64,000 nt of DNA from Entomomonas sp. E2T0. GTDB taxonomy: Bacteria > Pseudomonadota > Gammaproteobacteria > Pseudomonadales > Pseudomonadaceae. The position numbers were made by a program, and so were the translations under genes. The notes beneath the pieces were generated by a model. That model worked only from the letters and a program-made list of their open reading frames with translations, had not been told where the DNA came from and made no database searches. Positions within the stretch are counted from its first letter, which is position 1. Each line of letters opens with the position of its first letter. This document shows positions 46,407 through 55,732 of this stretch, one piece after another. The DNA lies in contig NZ_CP094972.1 of NCBI RefSeq assembly GCF_025985425.1, positions 1-64,000 on the forward strand, given 5' to 3'.

Positions 46407-46642
46407 AGCTTGCTCCAGTCTCTATAGTAAAGCTTCTTTTGAAAGCTGTGAAATTCACAATCCTGTTATAGATTGTTAATCGTTTATTTATAATCAGCTT
46501 ATATGACTACTAAGCCTCTTCTTATTGACTCATTTTACAGGATTGATTAGCCTGAAAAAATCATCGATGAACCTTAACCGTTTATTATACTATATCCTTG
46601 TATACTTCATATTCCCTAAAACTAAAAAATCTTTATTTTTTC

Positions 46643-46677
46643 TATAAATTTCATCACTTCTTTTTATAAAGTGATGT
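46643..46677 (-). terminator. hairpin overlapping the lpxL stop codon
   Basis: CATCACTT / AAGTGATG 8-bp stem built from the last lpxL codons and stop, followed by AAATTTATAG on the minus strand. T run is weak, so termination is uncertain. Confidence 0.5.
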
Positions 46678-47586
46678 TTCACCTGCAGGTCGTGTTTTAA
46701 AACGGCGATGAGCCCACAGATATTGATCTATCTGCTCTGTAACACACTTCTCTACCCATTGATTGATGGTTAGACAATCTACCTCTTCTGACTCACTTGG
46801 GAAATTATCCAAAGGTGGATAAATTATCAGATGATAGCCACTACCATCAGCTAAAGGCTTCTGCACAAAAGGGATTACTTTTGCCTTACCTAAACGGGCG
46901 AATTTACTAGTGGCTGTTACTGTAGCTGTAGGAATACCGAATAAAGGTACAAAAATACTTTGCTTTGGACCATAATCTTGATCTGGTGCATACCAAATCG
47001 TTCCTCCTGAACGCATTACTTTAAGCATGGTTTTAATATCATCACGCTCAATTGCTTCACCCTGTAGATTATAAGTTTCTCGTCCTGCTTTTTGAATATA
47101 ATCAAACAACTTATTTTTATGCTGACGGTACATACCATTCATAGGGTAAACCGTACTCAATAACGCAGCACCTATTTCTAGGGTAGTAAAGTGTAATGAC
47201 ATTAACAATACACCATTGCCAGCTTCATGCTCTTTTTGTAAATATTCTAAACCATCAATTTTTTTAGCTAATTTGGCAAACTTCTTTTTAGGCCACCACC
47301 AGCTAATCGCCATTTCAAAGAAAGCAATACCCATAGCAGCAAAATTTTGCTTCGTAATAGCAATACGCTCATCAGATGTCATCTCAGGAAAACACAATTC
47401 TAAATTACGTAATACTATTGTCCGTCGACTCTTGGCAAAATAATAAAGAAGACGCCCTATACTTGCACCTAAGTTACGTAACCAACTAAAAGGCAATTGA
47501 ATAATAAGCCATAACAATCCCAAACCTAGCCATAATGACCAGTAACGAGGATGCAAAAAACTTTTCTTAAAAACTGCCCTAGCCAT
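46654..47586 (-). CDS. lpxL: lipid A lauroyl/secondary acyltransferase (LpxL/HtrB family)
   Basis: 310 residues. Inner-membrane enzyme adding a secondary acyl chain to lipid A. One N-terminal hydrophobic anchor (about 18-36) and the catalytic HX4E motif His132-Glu137 in SLHFTTLEIGA; also MYRQHKN and YAPDQDYGPK. Its ATG overlaps the stop of the dehydrogenase gene (TAATG). LpxL versus LpxM acyl specificity cannot be told from sequence. Confidence 0.92.
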   Translation of the reverse strand: MARAVFKKSFLHPRYWSLWLGLGLLWLIIQLPFSWLRNLGASIGRLLYYFAKSRRTIVLRNLELCFPEMTSDERIAITKQNFAAMGIAFFEMAISWWWPKKKFAKLAKKIDGLEYLQKEHEAGNGVLLMSLHFTTLEIGAALLSTVYPMNGMYRQHKNKLFDYIQKAGRETYNLQGEAIERDDIKTMLKVMRSGGTIWYAPDQDYGPKQSIFVPLFGIPTATVTATSKFARLGKAKVIPFVQKPLADGSGYHLIIYPPLDNFPSESEEVDCLTINQWVEKCVTEQIDQYLWAHRRFKTRPAGETSLYKKK

Positions 47587-48524
47587 TAATACTCCTGTCT
47601 AAAATCTACTTGTCCAAGCAATGGCTGTTGCTTTTGGAAACGCTCTAAATTATGATTAAATAAATCAAAAACTAATGTTGGTATACCGATAGCAGCTGTA
47701 TGTTCTGTGATTAATAAATTAGGTACATGCCAAAATAAATGGTTTGCAGGTAAAGGTTCTGTTCTAAATACATCCAATATTGCTAAACTGGGATGTCCTT
47801 TATCTAAAGCGATAATAAGTTCCTCATCAACAATTGATGTACCTCGCCCTGCATTTATAAACACCGAACCTTGTTTCATTTTTGAAAAAATCTTAGCATC
47901 AAAAATATTCTGTGTATTAGGCGTATCAGGTAATAAACTGATTACATAATCAGCTGTGGATACATAATTTGCTAAATCTTTTAATGCGCCTACTTTCTCA
48001 AAAGGTGGTAGCTCTCTCTCTGTAGTAGCAATACCGAAAATCTTTACACCAAACGGTTTAAGAAACTTGGCAACACCTGTACCAATAGTACCAGCACCTA
48101 CAATTAATACTTGCTTACCATGTAAAGTTGTTGGTTGGTCAAGCAACCAGTGTTGTTTTTGTTGTGCGGCATACCTTTGTAATACTTGTCGCTCATTAGC
48201 CAACATGTATGTTAATACATACTCAGCCATCAACTGATCAAATACGCCTACGGCACGACTTAGCATATAATCTTTAGGCAAATCCTTAGCCATCAAAGGA
48301 GTAATGCCTGCAAAAACTGACTGAATCCATTTTGGTGTTTTAACCCCTTCTCTTAATAAGTCTGCACATTGATTGGGAGAACCCAGCCAAATATCACAAT
48401 GATTGGCAACCTCTTGCAAAGAAGCTACTTCATTACTAGCAAATAACTGACAATCAGGATATTTTTTCTCTACTAATGGAATATAGGCTGGATAGTCTTT
48501 ATCAATAATTAACAACTTATTCAT
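47586..48524 (-). CDS. D-2-hydroxyacid dehydrogenase (GhrA-like)
   Basis: 312 residues, NAD(P)-dependent D-2-hydroxyacid dehydrogenase. Rossmann motif GAGTIG (143-148), catalytic Arg in [12 protein letters not shown], Glu and His in the RTEPL and TEHTAA segments. GhrA-like glyoxylate/hydroxypyruvate reductase is likely, but substrates vary in the family. Overlaps ycgL by 4 nt and lpxL by 1 nt: a tight rnd-ycgL-dehydrogenase-lpxL operon. Confidence 0.88.
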   Translation of the reverse strand: MNKLLIIDKDYPAYIPLVEKKYPDCQLFASNEVASLQEVANHCDIWLGSPNQCADLLREGVKTPKWIQSVFAGITPLMAKDLPKDYMLSRAVGVFDQLMAEYVLTYMLANERQVLQRYAAQQKQHWLLDQPTTLHGKQVLIVGAGTIGTGVAKFLKPFGVKIFGIATTERELPPFEKVGALKDLANYVSTADYVISLLPDTPNTQNIFDAKIFSKMKQGSVFINAGRGTSIVDEELIIALDKGHPSLAILDVFRTEPLPANHLFWHVPNLLITEHTAAIGIPTLVFDLFNHNLERFQKQQPLLGQVDFRQEY

Positions 48525-48826
48525 AGTGGATCATTAAACCTCAATAATTCATCAGGTAAACTCATTAACTCATCTTCTTCAGGAGGAGGTGGCATTTGCA
48601 AATGAAAACCTTGTTGTTCTATATTAGCTAAAACTTGGACAATATCTTCTCGTGCAAGTTTACGTTGAGGAGTAAGTAATAAATCAAATACAGGTTGTGG
48701 CTTACCAAATACACTTAATAACTCTTCTGGAACCCGTTCTAATCCCTCTTTTTTATCCACATATAAATACATTTCATTCTTACGTGGACTTTTAAAAATA
48801 GAACAAATACGTTTTTCTATTGCCAT
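48521..48826 (-). CDS. YcgL domain protein
   Basis: 101 residues. [20 protein letters not shown], then LGERVP-like [16 protein letters not shown] and [20 protein letters not shown] are the YcgL (DUF709) signature. Function unknown; the family is consistently next to rnd in Pseudomonas, as here (15 bp). Confidence 0.93.
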   Translation of the reverse strand: MAIEKRICSIFKSPRKNEMYLYVDKKEGLERVPEELLSVFGKPQPVFDLLLTPQRKLAREDIVQVLANIEQQGFHLQMPPPPEEDELMSLPDELLRFNDPL

Positions 48827-48841
48827 AATTTTAAGCTCTGT

Positions 48842-49975
48842 TTAATTTAATGCTTGTAATAAAATGTCAGATAATATTTCTTTACGCCAACCTTTTAAAC
48901 TATCAGGTAACTGATAATCCTTGTTAGCTTGAACTGAATATAATATTTTTTCAATAATCCTTTTACGCCATAACAATTCAGGACAAATATTCAACTCTGT
49001 AGCTTTTTGCTGCACTATTTTTTTTAGCTCTTTAGCCAACTTGCCACTATTTACTGATAACGGCCTATCTACTCGTTGCGGCCAATTTTCTTGAGAAATT
49101 TTAGCGGCTTGCTGAATAACTCCTAAAAGAGCATTACCCTCTTTACGTAAAGTCCTTGGATGAACTTCAGGTATCTTTGCTAACGCCACTAAATTGCTAG
49201 GTTGATATTTAGCCATCATTAATAGACTGTTGTCTTTTAATAAACGCCCTCTTGCAATATTTTGTGCTCTTGCCTGCTCTTCTCGCCAAGCATAAAGGGC
49301 TTTTAAGACAGCCAATTGTTGTCTTGATAAACGCCAAGCTTGCCTTGATTCTTTATACAATGTTTGGAAATCAGGTACTTTAGCATAACTCTCAGCCAAT
49401 TCTTTAGTGTCTTCATAAAGCCAATGTTGTTTCTCAGCAGATAAGTGACTAACAAAATAATGATATAGCTCTATTAAATACATCACATCAGCTGCCGCAT
49501 ACTGCTCTTGCTCTGATGATAAAGGACGTTGCAACCAATCTGAACGTTTTTCTTCCTTACTTATTTCTTTGTTCAATAATTGATTAACTAATGGAGAATA
49601 ACCTAAAGTTATTCCCATGCCTAAAAAAGCAGCGGCCACTTGCGTATCAAACACAGGTTCAGTAATTACACCTGTCAGTTGAAATAATAACTCTAAATCT
49701 TCTGAACACGCATGTAATACTTTTATTACTTGTTTGCTTTGTAGTAATTGAGAAAACGCAGACCAATCCGAAATGGTAAGAGGATCTATTAAATAAGGTG
49801 TTTTCCCATCGCTAAGCTGTATCAGTCCCGCTATAGGATAAAAAGTCGTTTCTCGTAAGAATTCAGTATCTAACGTAATAAAGGGTAATTGTTGCCATTG
49901 ACTACAATACTCAATCAAAGTTTTATTATCGCGAATCCACACTACATTAAATAACACTAAATCTTCCTCACTCAT
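48842..49975 (-). CDS. rnd: ribonuclease D
   Basis: 377 residues. 3'-5' exoribonuclease for tRNA 3' maturation. DEDD exonuclease domain: FITLDTEFLRE (Asp36, Glu38), VLHACSEDLELL, and DVMYLIELYHYF; followed by HRDC-type helical domains (LSRQQLAVLKALYAWREEQA). First gene of the operon through lpxL. Confidence 0.94.
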   Translation of the reverse strand: MSEEDLVLFNVVWIRDNKTLIEYCSQWQQLPFITLDTEFLRETTFYPIAGLIQLSDGKTPYLIDPLTISDWSAFSQLLQSKQVIKVLHACSEDLELLFQLTGVITEPVFDTQVAAAFLGMGITLGYSPLVNQLLNKEISKEEKRSDWLQRPLSSEQEQYAAADVMYLIELYHYFVSHLSAEKQHWLYEDTKELAESYAKVPDFQTLYKESRQAWRLSRQQLAVLKALYAWREEQARAQNIARGRLLKDNSLLMMAKYQPSNLVALAKIPEVHPRTLRKEGNALLGVIQQAAKISQENWPQRVDRPLSVNSGKLAKELKKIVQQKATELNICPELLWRKRIIEKILYSVQANKDYQLPDSLKGWRKEILSDILLQALN

Positions 49976-50142
49976 GAAGGAGAGTAGTATACTGACGATT
50001 CCCCTAGCTCGACAATATTAACTTAATTATTTTATAAAGTTACTTTTGAGTCTTTAATTTATCAGAATCCTTTTTTAATACTTATATCTTATATAAATTA
50101 TTTGTCTATAATATACCCAACATTACTTTTATGAGAGTTAAG

Positions 50143-50832
50143 ATGATCATCCCTTCCTTTGATAGCGCAGGAAAAAACTTTGAGCATTGGTGGAGTATTT
50201 CAGGAGAGTGGGTAGAACTTCCTAATCAACGTCGGGGTGGCGAAAGTGGTGTTTTACGTGCCATAGATGATCAAGGTAAAACCTTATATATTAAACGCCA
50301 AGAAAAACATATATACCGTGATTTTTTTCATCCTTTTGGACAAGCCACTATCATTCGTGAATATAAAGCTTACTGTGCATTATCTAAAGCTCAAATTAAT
50401 ATTCCCCAAGTTGTTTATTGTGGGGTATCTGGAGATAAAGCTATTTTAGTAACCGAAGCACTACAAGATTTTATTGAATTAGATAGTTGGTTAACCTTAC
50501 AAAGACAACAACAATACCTTCCAGAAACGACTGACATAGTACTAACAAAGACTGCTCAAATGTTGGCTAGACTCCATAAAAACCGCTTACAACATGGTAG
50601 CCTTTACGGTAAACATATTTTTGTAAAAACAGTGAACAAAGATGGTCAACTTATTGTTGAAACCGCTTTATTAGATCTGGAAAAAGTAAAAGGCCGATTG
50701 ACTGCAAAAGAAGCTGCATTACATGATATTCCCAAAATAAAACGCCATTCTTTACTTAACCAACAAGAATGGCAATATTTTATAAAAGAATATGAACAAG
50801 CTTTTGCTAGTAAATTACCCCAACTTTATTAA
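50143..50832 (+). CDS. InaA/lipopolysaccharide kinase-like protein
   Basis: 229 residues from the ATG at 50143, which has GAGAG upstream; an ATG four codons earlier has no ribosome site. Kinase fold of the InaA/WaaP type: RRGGESGVLR, LYIKRQEKH (ATP-binding Lys), REYKAYCAL (Glu), HGSLYGKHIFV catalytic loop (from His151) and LLDLEK (metal Asp178 region). Substrate unknown; LPS core sugar phosphorylation is a family precedent. Stop overlaps the convergent ABC gene by 4 bp. Confidence 0.85.
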   Translation: MIIPSFDSAGKNFEHWWSISGEWVELPNQRRGGESGVLRAIDDQGKTLYIKRQEKHIYRDFFHPFGQATIIREYKAYCALSKAQINIPQVVYCGVSGDKAILVTEALQDFIELDSWLTLQRQQQYLPETTDIVLTKTAQMLARLHKNRLQHGSLYGKHIFVKTVNKDGQLIVETALLDLEKVKGRLTAKEAALHDIPKIKRHSLLNQQEWQYFIKEYEQAFASKLPQLY

Positions 50833-51608
50833 TGCTGATTGACTAAACCATCAATCATTACATGTGGCTTACCACGAGAGCAATGTTCTACTCTACCCTG
50901 CACACCATACACTTCAGCAAGTACTTCTGGGGTAATCACTTGATCTGGAATACCACTGGTTACTAATCGCCCATCTTTAAGCATCAATACATAATCAGTA
51001 TGTTGTAGTGCAATATTGATATCGTGCAATACAATAACCGTTACTATATCTCGCTCTTTTGTTTCTTGTTTAATAACATCCATCACATGAAACTGATGAT
51101 TAAGATCTAATGCACTTAAAGGTTCATCCAGTAATAATACTTTCGGCTTGCGAATAAGTGCCTGTGCCAATCCTACTAATTGTTTTTGACCACCTGAAAG
51201 CTGGTCAAGATAGCGCATACCTAACTCTTCAATACCTAACTTCTCGAGCAAGGCCATTGCTTCTTCGATAACTTCTTGGGTACTTTCACTATGAGAAGCT
51301 TTACGTGCCACTAACATTGACTCAAAAGCACGCAAATGGACACTAGCAGGTAAACTTTGTGGTAAATAAACAACCTGTTTAGCACGCTCAGAAAAATGAG
51401 CAGTAACTAAATCTTGTCCATTAAAGATCACCTCTCCTGTAGCTGAATTAAGACCAGCCATTGCCTTTAATAAAGTAGACTTACCACTACCATTAGGGCC
51501 TAACAGTGCGGTTACTTCACCTGCATTAATATGTTCAACCGAAAGGTTCTCGATAACTTGTCGCCGACCGTAAGAAACGCTGAGCGACTTAATCAATAAA
51601 TCACTCAC
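50829..51608 (-). CDS. iron-type ABC transporter ATPase (FecE/FhuC class)
   Basis: 259 residues. Walker A GPNGSGKS (37-44), signature LSGGQKQL, Walker B VLLLDEPLSALD, H-loop VIVLHDINIAL. Class is that of siderophore/heme/B12 importers. Overlaps the permease gene by 4 nt; completes a substrate-binding/permease/ATPase set. Confidence 0.93.
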   Translation of the reverse strand: MSDLLIKSLSVSYGRRQVIENLSVEHINAGEVTALLGPNGSGKSTLLKAMAGLNSATGEVIFNGQDLVTAHFSERAKQVVYLPQSLPASVHLRAFESMLVARKASHSESTQEVIEEAMALLEKLGIEELGMRYLDQLSGGQKQLVGLAQALIRKPKVLLLDEPLSALDLNHQFHVMDVIKQETKERDIVTVIVLHDINIALQHTDYVLMLKDGRLVTSGIPDQVITPEVLAEVYGVQGRVEHCSRGKPHVMIDGLVNQH

Positions 51609-52672
51609 CCACGACCTCCAGAAGTCGTACGGAAGATAATAGCTAAAAAGAAAGGAATGCCTATTAAAGAAGTAATAATACCTACAGGAATTAATACCCC
51701 CGGTATCATATTCTTTGATACAACGGATGCTAATGAAAGAATAAGAGCACCTGATAAAGCACTGGCAGGTAAGTAAAAACGATGATCCTCACCAAATAAC
51801 ATACGTGCAATATGGGGGCCTACTAAACCAATAAAACCAATCGTTCCCACAAAGGCTACTGCTAAACCTGATAACACACTGATTCTAAATAAACTAGCCA
51901 AACGTAATCGTTTAATATTAATACCAAAACTAGCGGCCCTATCTTCACCTAAACGTAATGCCGTTAACTTCCAAGCCGCTAACATAGAGAAAGGAAAAGC
52001 AACTGCTAACGCTATAGCTAAAATACTGATATTTTGCCAATCAGCACGGGACATACTACCTAAAGTCCAAAATACCAATGCCTGCAATGCTTCGGCTGTT
52101 GCTATGTATTGTAACAGTGCCACCAGTGCACTAAAAGTAAAGCCAATCGCAATACCAAACAGAACAATCACATTAGTATTAGCTTGTCGCCAACGTGCTA
52201 ATACATCCAACAACATAGTCGCAAATAAAGCAAACACAAAAGCATTACCTGCTACTATCCACTTAGGATGAACACCAGGAATACCAATATTTAATACAAA
52301 ACCTAAAGCTGCACCAAAAGCCGCAGCATGAGATACACCTAATGTAAAAGGACTGGCTAACGGGTTATTTAAGACTGTTTGCATTTCTGCCCCCGCTAAC
52401 CCTAAGGCAGCACCCACTAAAATAGCCATCAAGGCTTGAGGTAAACGAATATCCCAAATAATAATCTGCTGTGTTTTAGGTGCAGACTGTGCATTAAATA
52501 GAATATTAAGTAAATCTGTAAATCCTAAACCAGATGAACCTAAGGATAAATCTACCAATAAGGAAGCAATAATGGCTAGTAGTAACACTACTAGCCAGAA
52601 AACTCTTTTTGCAATAATTTGCTTGTAACGATAGACTACTGATGCTGGTTGTGCCAGAACGCTATCTGTCAT
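51605..52672 (-). CDS. iron-type ABC transporter permease (FecCD family)
   Basis: 355 residues, about 9-10 membrane helices. LPQALMAILVGAALGLAGAEMQ and NPLASPFTLGVSHAAAFGAA are the FecCD/BtuC signatures; GFIGLVGPHIARMLFGEDHR is the ATPase-coupling loop. One permease suggests a homodimeric importer. Overlaps both neighbours by 4 nt. Confidence 0.95.
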   Translation of the reverse strand: MTDSVLAQPASVVYRYKQIIAKRVFWLVVLLLAIIASLLVDLSLGSSGLGFTDLLNILFNAQSAPKTQQIIIWDIRLPQALMAILVGAALGLAGAEMQTVLNNPLASPFTLGVSHAAAFGAALGFVLNIGIPGVHPKWIVAGNAFVFALFATMLLDVLARWRQANTNVIVLFGIAIGFTFSALVALLQYIATAEALQALVFWTLGSMSRADWQNISILAIALAVAFPFSMLAAWKLTALRLGEDRAASFGINIKRLRLASLFRISVLSGLAVAFVGTIGFIGLVGPHIARMLFGEDHRFYLPASALSGALILSLASVVSKNMIPGVLIPVGIITSLIGIPFFLAIIFRTTSGGRG

Positions 52673-53796
52673 GAAGCGTCCTTAAGATCAACCCAATATG
52701 TTCCTTGAATATCCACTGGTAAAAACTCTTGTAGCTCATTGAAAGTTTCTTGCACATCTACATCCTTAAATAAATCTGGATAGAACCATTTAGCAAAAGC
52801 CTCAATGGCAATAATATTATAAGGTGAATTGTAGAAATTATGCCAAATACCATGGGTGTTGTCGATGCTAGAAACAGCTGTTAATGCGTTAACCCCTGTG
52901 CGAGTAGTTAAACGCTTTAAACTTTGTGCGGCATTTTCTTTAGTAACACCTAAACCTTCTTTTAATCCTAATTTAACATCATTAGTACCTGTACCACTCA
53001 TGATATAAACTTTTGGATCAACACTAATAACATGCTCTAAACTAATTTCACCAATTACTGCAGGTAAAATATCAGCTGCAATATTATGGCCGCCTGCTGC
53101 CTCAATAAACTCACCAAAGTTACCTTTGCCCGCAGTATGACAGCAAGTAGGAGATTTTACTTCAGGTAACATTTCAATAAATACGGTTGTTCTTTCATTA
53201 GCCGGAATTTTAGCAACACGATCTTGAATACGTTTTAAGTGCTTTTCATAAAAAGCTAAATATTTATTAGCTGCTTCTTCACGATGTAATACTTTACCTA
53301 ATATTTTGATACTTGGAATAGTATTCTTCATAGGATGTTGGCGAAAATCAATAAATACCACAGGTACACCTGCGCTTTGTAATTTTTCTACTAATGGGTT
53401 AGTAACACCTGGGCCATGCCCTGCAATTCCGAAAATAGCTATATCAGGTTGTAAAGAGATCACTGTTTCTGGATTAACACTTGCTTCAGATGTTTGACCA
53501 ATTAAAGGAATATCTTTGATATGAGGGTATTTTTTTAAATAAGCATTATAACCATTGGTATCACTTGTTTTTAATTCACCTTGCCAACCGATTACACGCT
53601 TAGTAGGATCATCTTTATCCAAAATCGCCATACTATAGATCATACGTCCTTCACCTAATAGCACTCTTTCTACTTTTTTAGGTATCTCAACTGTTCTGCC
53701 AGCTACATCGGTAATAGTTTCTGCTCGAACATTTGTCGAGAAAGCAAATACGGCAGCAAATATGCATGCACATTGTATTTTAAGGAATTTGCTCAT
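52669..53796 (-). CDS. ABC transporter periplasmic binding protein (iron complex type)
   Basis: 375 residues from the ATG at 53796, with GGAG 7 nt upstream; a longer frame exists but lacks a ribosome site and would bury the signal peptide MSKFLKIQCACIFAAVFAFS. Class III binding-protein fold: TDVAGRTVEIPKKVERVLLG, SLQPDIAIFGI, LEHVISVDPKVYIMSG. A SPTCCHTAGKGNFGEFIEAA segment has adjacent cysteines. The ligand (siderophore, heme or other) is not determinable; a Fur-box candidate upstream supports iron. Confidence 0.9.
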   Translation of the reverse strand: MSKFLKIQCACIFAAVFAFSTNVRAETITDVAGRTVEIPKKVERVLLGEGRMIYSMAILDKDDPTKRVIGWQGELKTSDTNGYNAYLKKYPHIKDIPLIGQTSEASVNPETVISLQPDIAIFGIAGHGPGVTNPLVEKLQSAGVPVVFIDFRQHPMKNTIPSIKILGKVLHREEAANKYLAFYEKHLKRIQDRVAKIPANERTTVFIEMLPEVKSPTCCHTAGKGNFGEFIEAAGGHNIAADILPAVIGEISLEHVISVDPKVYIMSGTGTNDVKLGLKEGLGVTKENAAQSLKRLTTRTGVNALTAVSSIDNTHGIWHNFYNSPYNIIAIEAFAKWFYPDLFKDVDVQETFNELQEFLPVDIQGTYWVDLKDAS

Positions 53797-53854
53797 TGTA
53801 AGACTCCAATTTGGATAAGGCATTAAAATAGCCATATGATAATTATTCGTAAAT

Positions 53855-53873
53855 GAGAATGTAAGTTATTATC
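53855..53873. promoter_or_regulatory. candidate Fur box upstream of the ABC importer
   Basis: GAGAATGTAAGTTATTATC matches the 19-bp Fur consensus GATAATGATAATCATTATC at 14 of 19 positions by eye. A second partial site (GATAATTATT at 53838-53847) is adjacent. Located about 59 bp upstream of the binding-protein ATG, where a promoter would sit. Confidence 0.6.
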
Positions 53874-53970
53874 TTATATTTTGGAGATAGATGTAAGTAA
53901 AATTTTGGTAAAAAAATATATTAGCTAAATTGTCTTATAAAATTAGACAGTTTAATAAAGTTATTCTGCT

Positions 53971-54660
53971 TTAATCGCTTGATATACTATTAAATAACTG
54001 TCGACTTATTAACGGTTTTCCTTGTAAATGTATTGCTAGTACCTGCCGCATTAAACGTTTTGCTGATGATAATACAGTAGCAGATGACCAATCGGCCTCA
54101 CTCATTGCTAACAGATCACGACCATAGAAAGCACCAGATTGTAATTGGGGTATTCGTTGCAAACCATTCTCTGGAGTAAAGATATAAAACCCATCAGGCC
54201 ACAATGGTTCACCATCTCCCGTCTCTGTTAAGGAAAAACTATAGCCTAACTCATTTAATAATTGCCACTCAAAACCTCTTAACAAAGGCTCGATAGCAGT
54301 CTGTGATGGTAATTGTTGTAACGCTTGTTGATAATAATTAAACAATGTTGGGCAAGCATCCTCTAAAGGCAGTAACCGTATTAACAACTCATTCAGATAT
54401 AAACCGCTAAAAAGATATTTGCCATTTAATAAAAAAGGATTACTCGTGGTTTCAATTTGGCGAACCGTTTTTAAATCACCTTTGCCAACAAAACTAACAG
54501 TCAATGGCATAAAAGGCCTAGCAATACTACCTACTTTACTACGCGCTTTTCTTAATACCGCCCTTACCCTACCCTCTGGTGTAAAAAAATCCACCAAGGC
54601 ACTACTCTCCTTATAAGGTTTACTGTGTAATACAAAAGCCTGCAAAAAAGTATAATTCAT
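53971..54660 (-). CDS. recO: DNA repair protein RecO
   Basis: 229 residues from the ATG at 54660 (MNYTFLQAFVLHSKPYKESS); a TTG five codons upstream is less likely. OB-fold N-domain with LVDFFTPEGRVRAVLRKARS, then the helical domain NELLIRLLPLEDACPTLFNYYQQALQQL. RecFOR-pathway annealing/RecA-loading factor. In Pseudomonas recO is downstream of era; here it is about 45 kb away and alone. Confidence 0.93.
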   Translation of the reverse strand: MNYTFLQAFVLHSKPYKESSALVDFFTPEGRVRAVLRKARSKVGSIARPFMPLTVSFVGKGDLKTVRQIETTSNPFLLNGKYLFSGLYLNELLIRLLPLEDACPTLFNYYQQALQQLPSQTAIEPLLRGFEWQLLNELGYSFSLTETGDGEPLWPDGFYIFTPENGLQRIPQLQSGAFYGRDLLAMSEADWSSATVLSSAKRLMRQVLAIHLQGKPLISRQLFNSISSD

Positions 54661-54775
54661 CTTTAAAATTATCAACCCAATGAATAAAAAAATTACCTAG
54701 AAATACAATTTTTTTTGCATGCATAATCAGTTTAGCTATAATGGCCTTTTACACCATCCTAACAGACCATGAAAC

Positions 54776-55732
54776 ATGACTATTAATCACTATAAAATTT
54801 TACAGACCCCTGAAACAGCTACCTCTGAAGAAATTAAACAAGCTTATATTAATAGTATAAATAAATGGCAACAACTACAAAAGCAACAAACACCCGAAGC
54901 TAAAGAACGCTCAAATAAAGTTATTGCTAGCATTGAACTAGCCTATAAAGTACTTTCTAACCCTGTTACACGGGCTAATTTTGATGAGTCACTAAATAAC
55001 CCAACACCCAATATCACCACTATCACTAATCAAGCAACGACTATGACAACACATTCCTCAAGCAAATTATTATATACCTTACTAATAATTATTCTAATTT
55101 TATTAATGGCTATCGCAGCAGGTGTTTTTTATATTATCTTTAAATCCCCTGTTTCACCTTTTACGACAGAAACACAACAAAGCCAACAAGCTAACTCACA
55201 AAAAACCGCTCCTGCCGTTTCTGATGAACTGAAAAAAGCATTAGAAAGTGCAGAACAACTTAAAAAACAAAATGCTAATAATCCAGAACTAAAAGAAATA
55301 GCCAAATCTCTAGCAGAAACAGCCAATAAAAATACTAATGCTATTATTGCTTATAATACACAATTCTTAGGTGCTCAATCATCTAATCAAAATGTTACTT
55401 TTAGATTTATGGTTATTGATGGCATTACTCACTCTCAACCATTATTATCATCTTATCTAACTGAGCGCTTTATTGTTAATAATAATGATGTATGTAATAC
55501 CCAACAAACAAACTTAGCTAAAGGAACATTATTCACTTTTGCTTATTACAATACTAAAGGTGAGTTATTGGGAAGTTACTATATTGACCAACAAGTTTGT
55601 CAATCACCTGCTACCAATAGAATTGTTAAGCGCCCTGATGAAACGCAACTAAAACCTATAGAGCCTAATAAAGACAGTACAGCAACACACAAAAAAGAAC
55701 CCACTAACACTCCCCCAGAGCCAACCAATTAA
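54776..55732 (+). CDS. membrane protein with J-like domain lacking HPD
   Basis: 318 residues. Residues 4-71 resemble a J domain: NHYKILQTPETATSEEIKQA then YINSINKW, and IASIELAYKVLSNPVTRANFDE. The catalytic HPD expected near residues 31-33 is replaced by WQQ. One membrane helix at about 98-122, then a probable periplasmic region with a Lys/Ala/Asn helix (150-185) and a small domain containing two cysteines (NDVCNTQQ, QQVCQS), ending in a Pro/Thr/Lys tail. No named family recognised. Convergent with holA (4-bp overlap). Confidence 0.7.
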   Translation: MTINHYKILQTPETATSEEIKQAYINSINKWQQLQKQQTPEAKERSNKVIASIELAYKVLSNPVTRANFDESLNNPTPNITTITNQATTMTTHSSSKLLYTLLIIILILLMAIAAGVFYIIFKSPVSPFTTETQQSQQANSQKTAPAVSDELKKALESAEQLKKQNANNPELKEIAKSLAETANKNTNAIIAYNTQFLGAQSSNQNVTFRFMVIDGITHSQPLLSSYLTERFIVNNNDVCNTQQTNLAKGTLFTFAYYNTKGELLGSYYIDQQVCQSPATNRIVKRPDETQLKPIEPNKDSTATHKKEPTNTPPEPTN

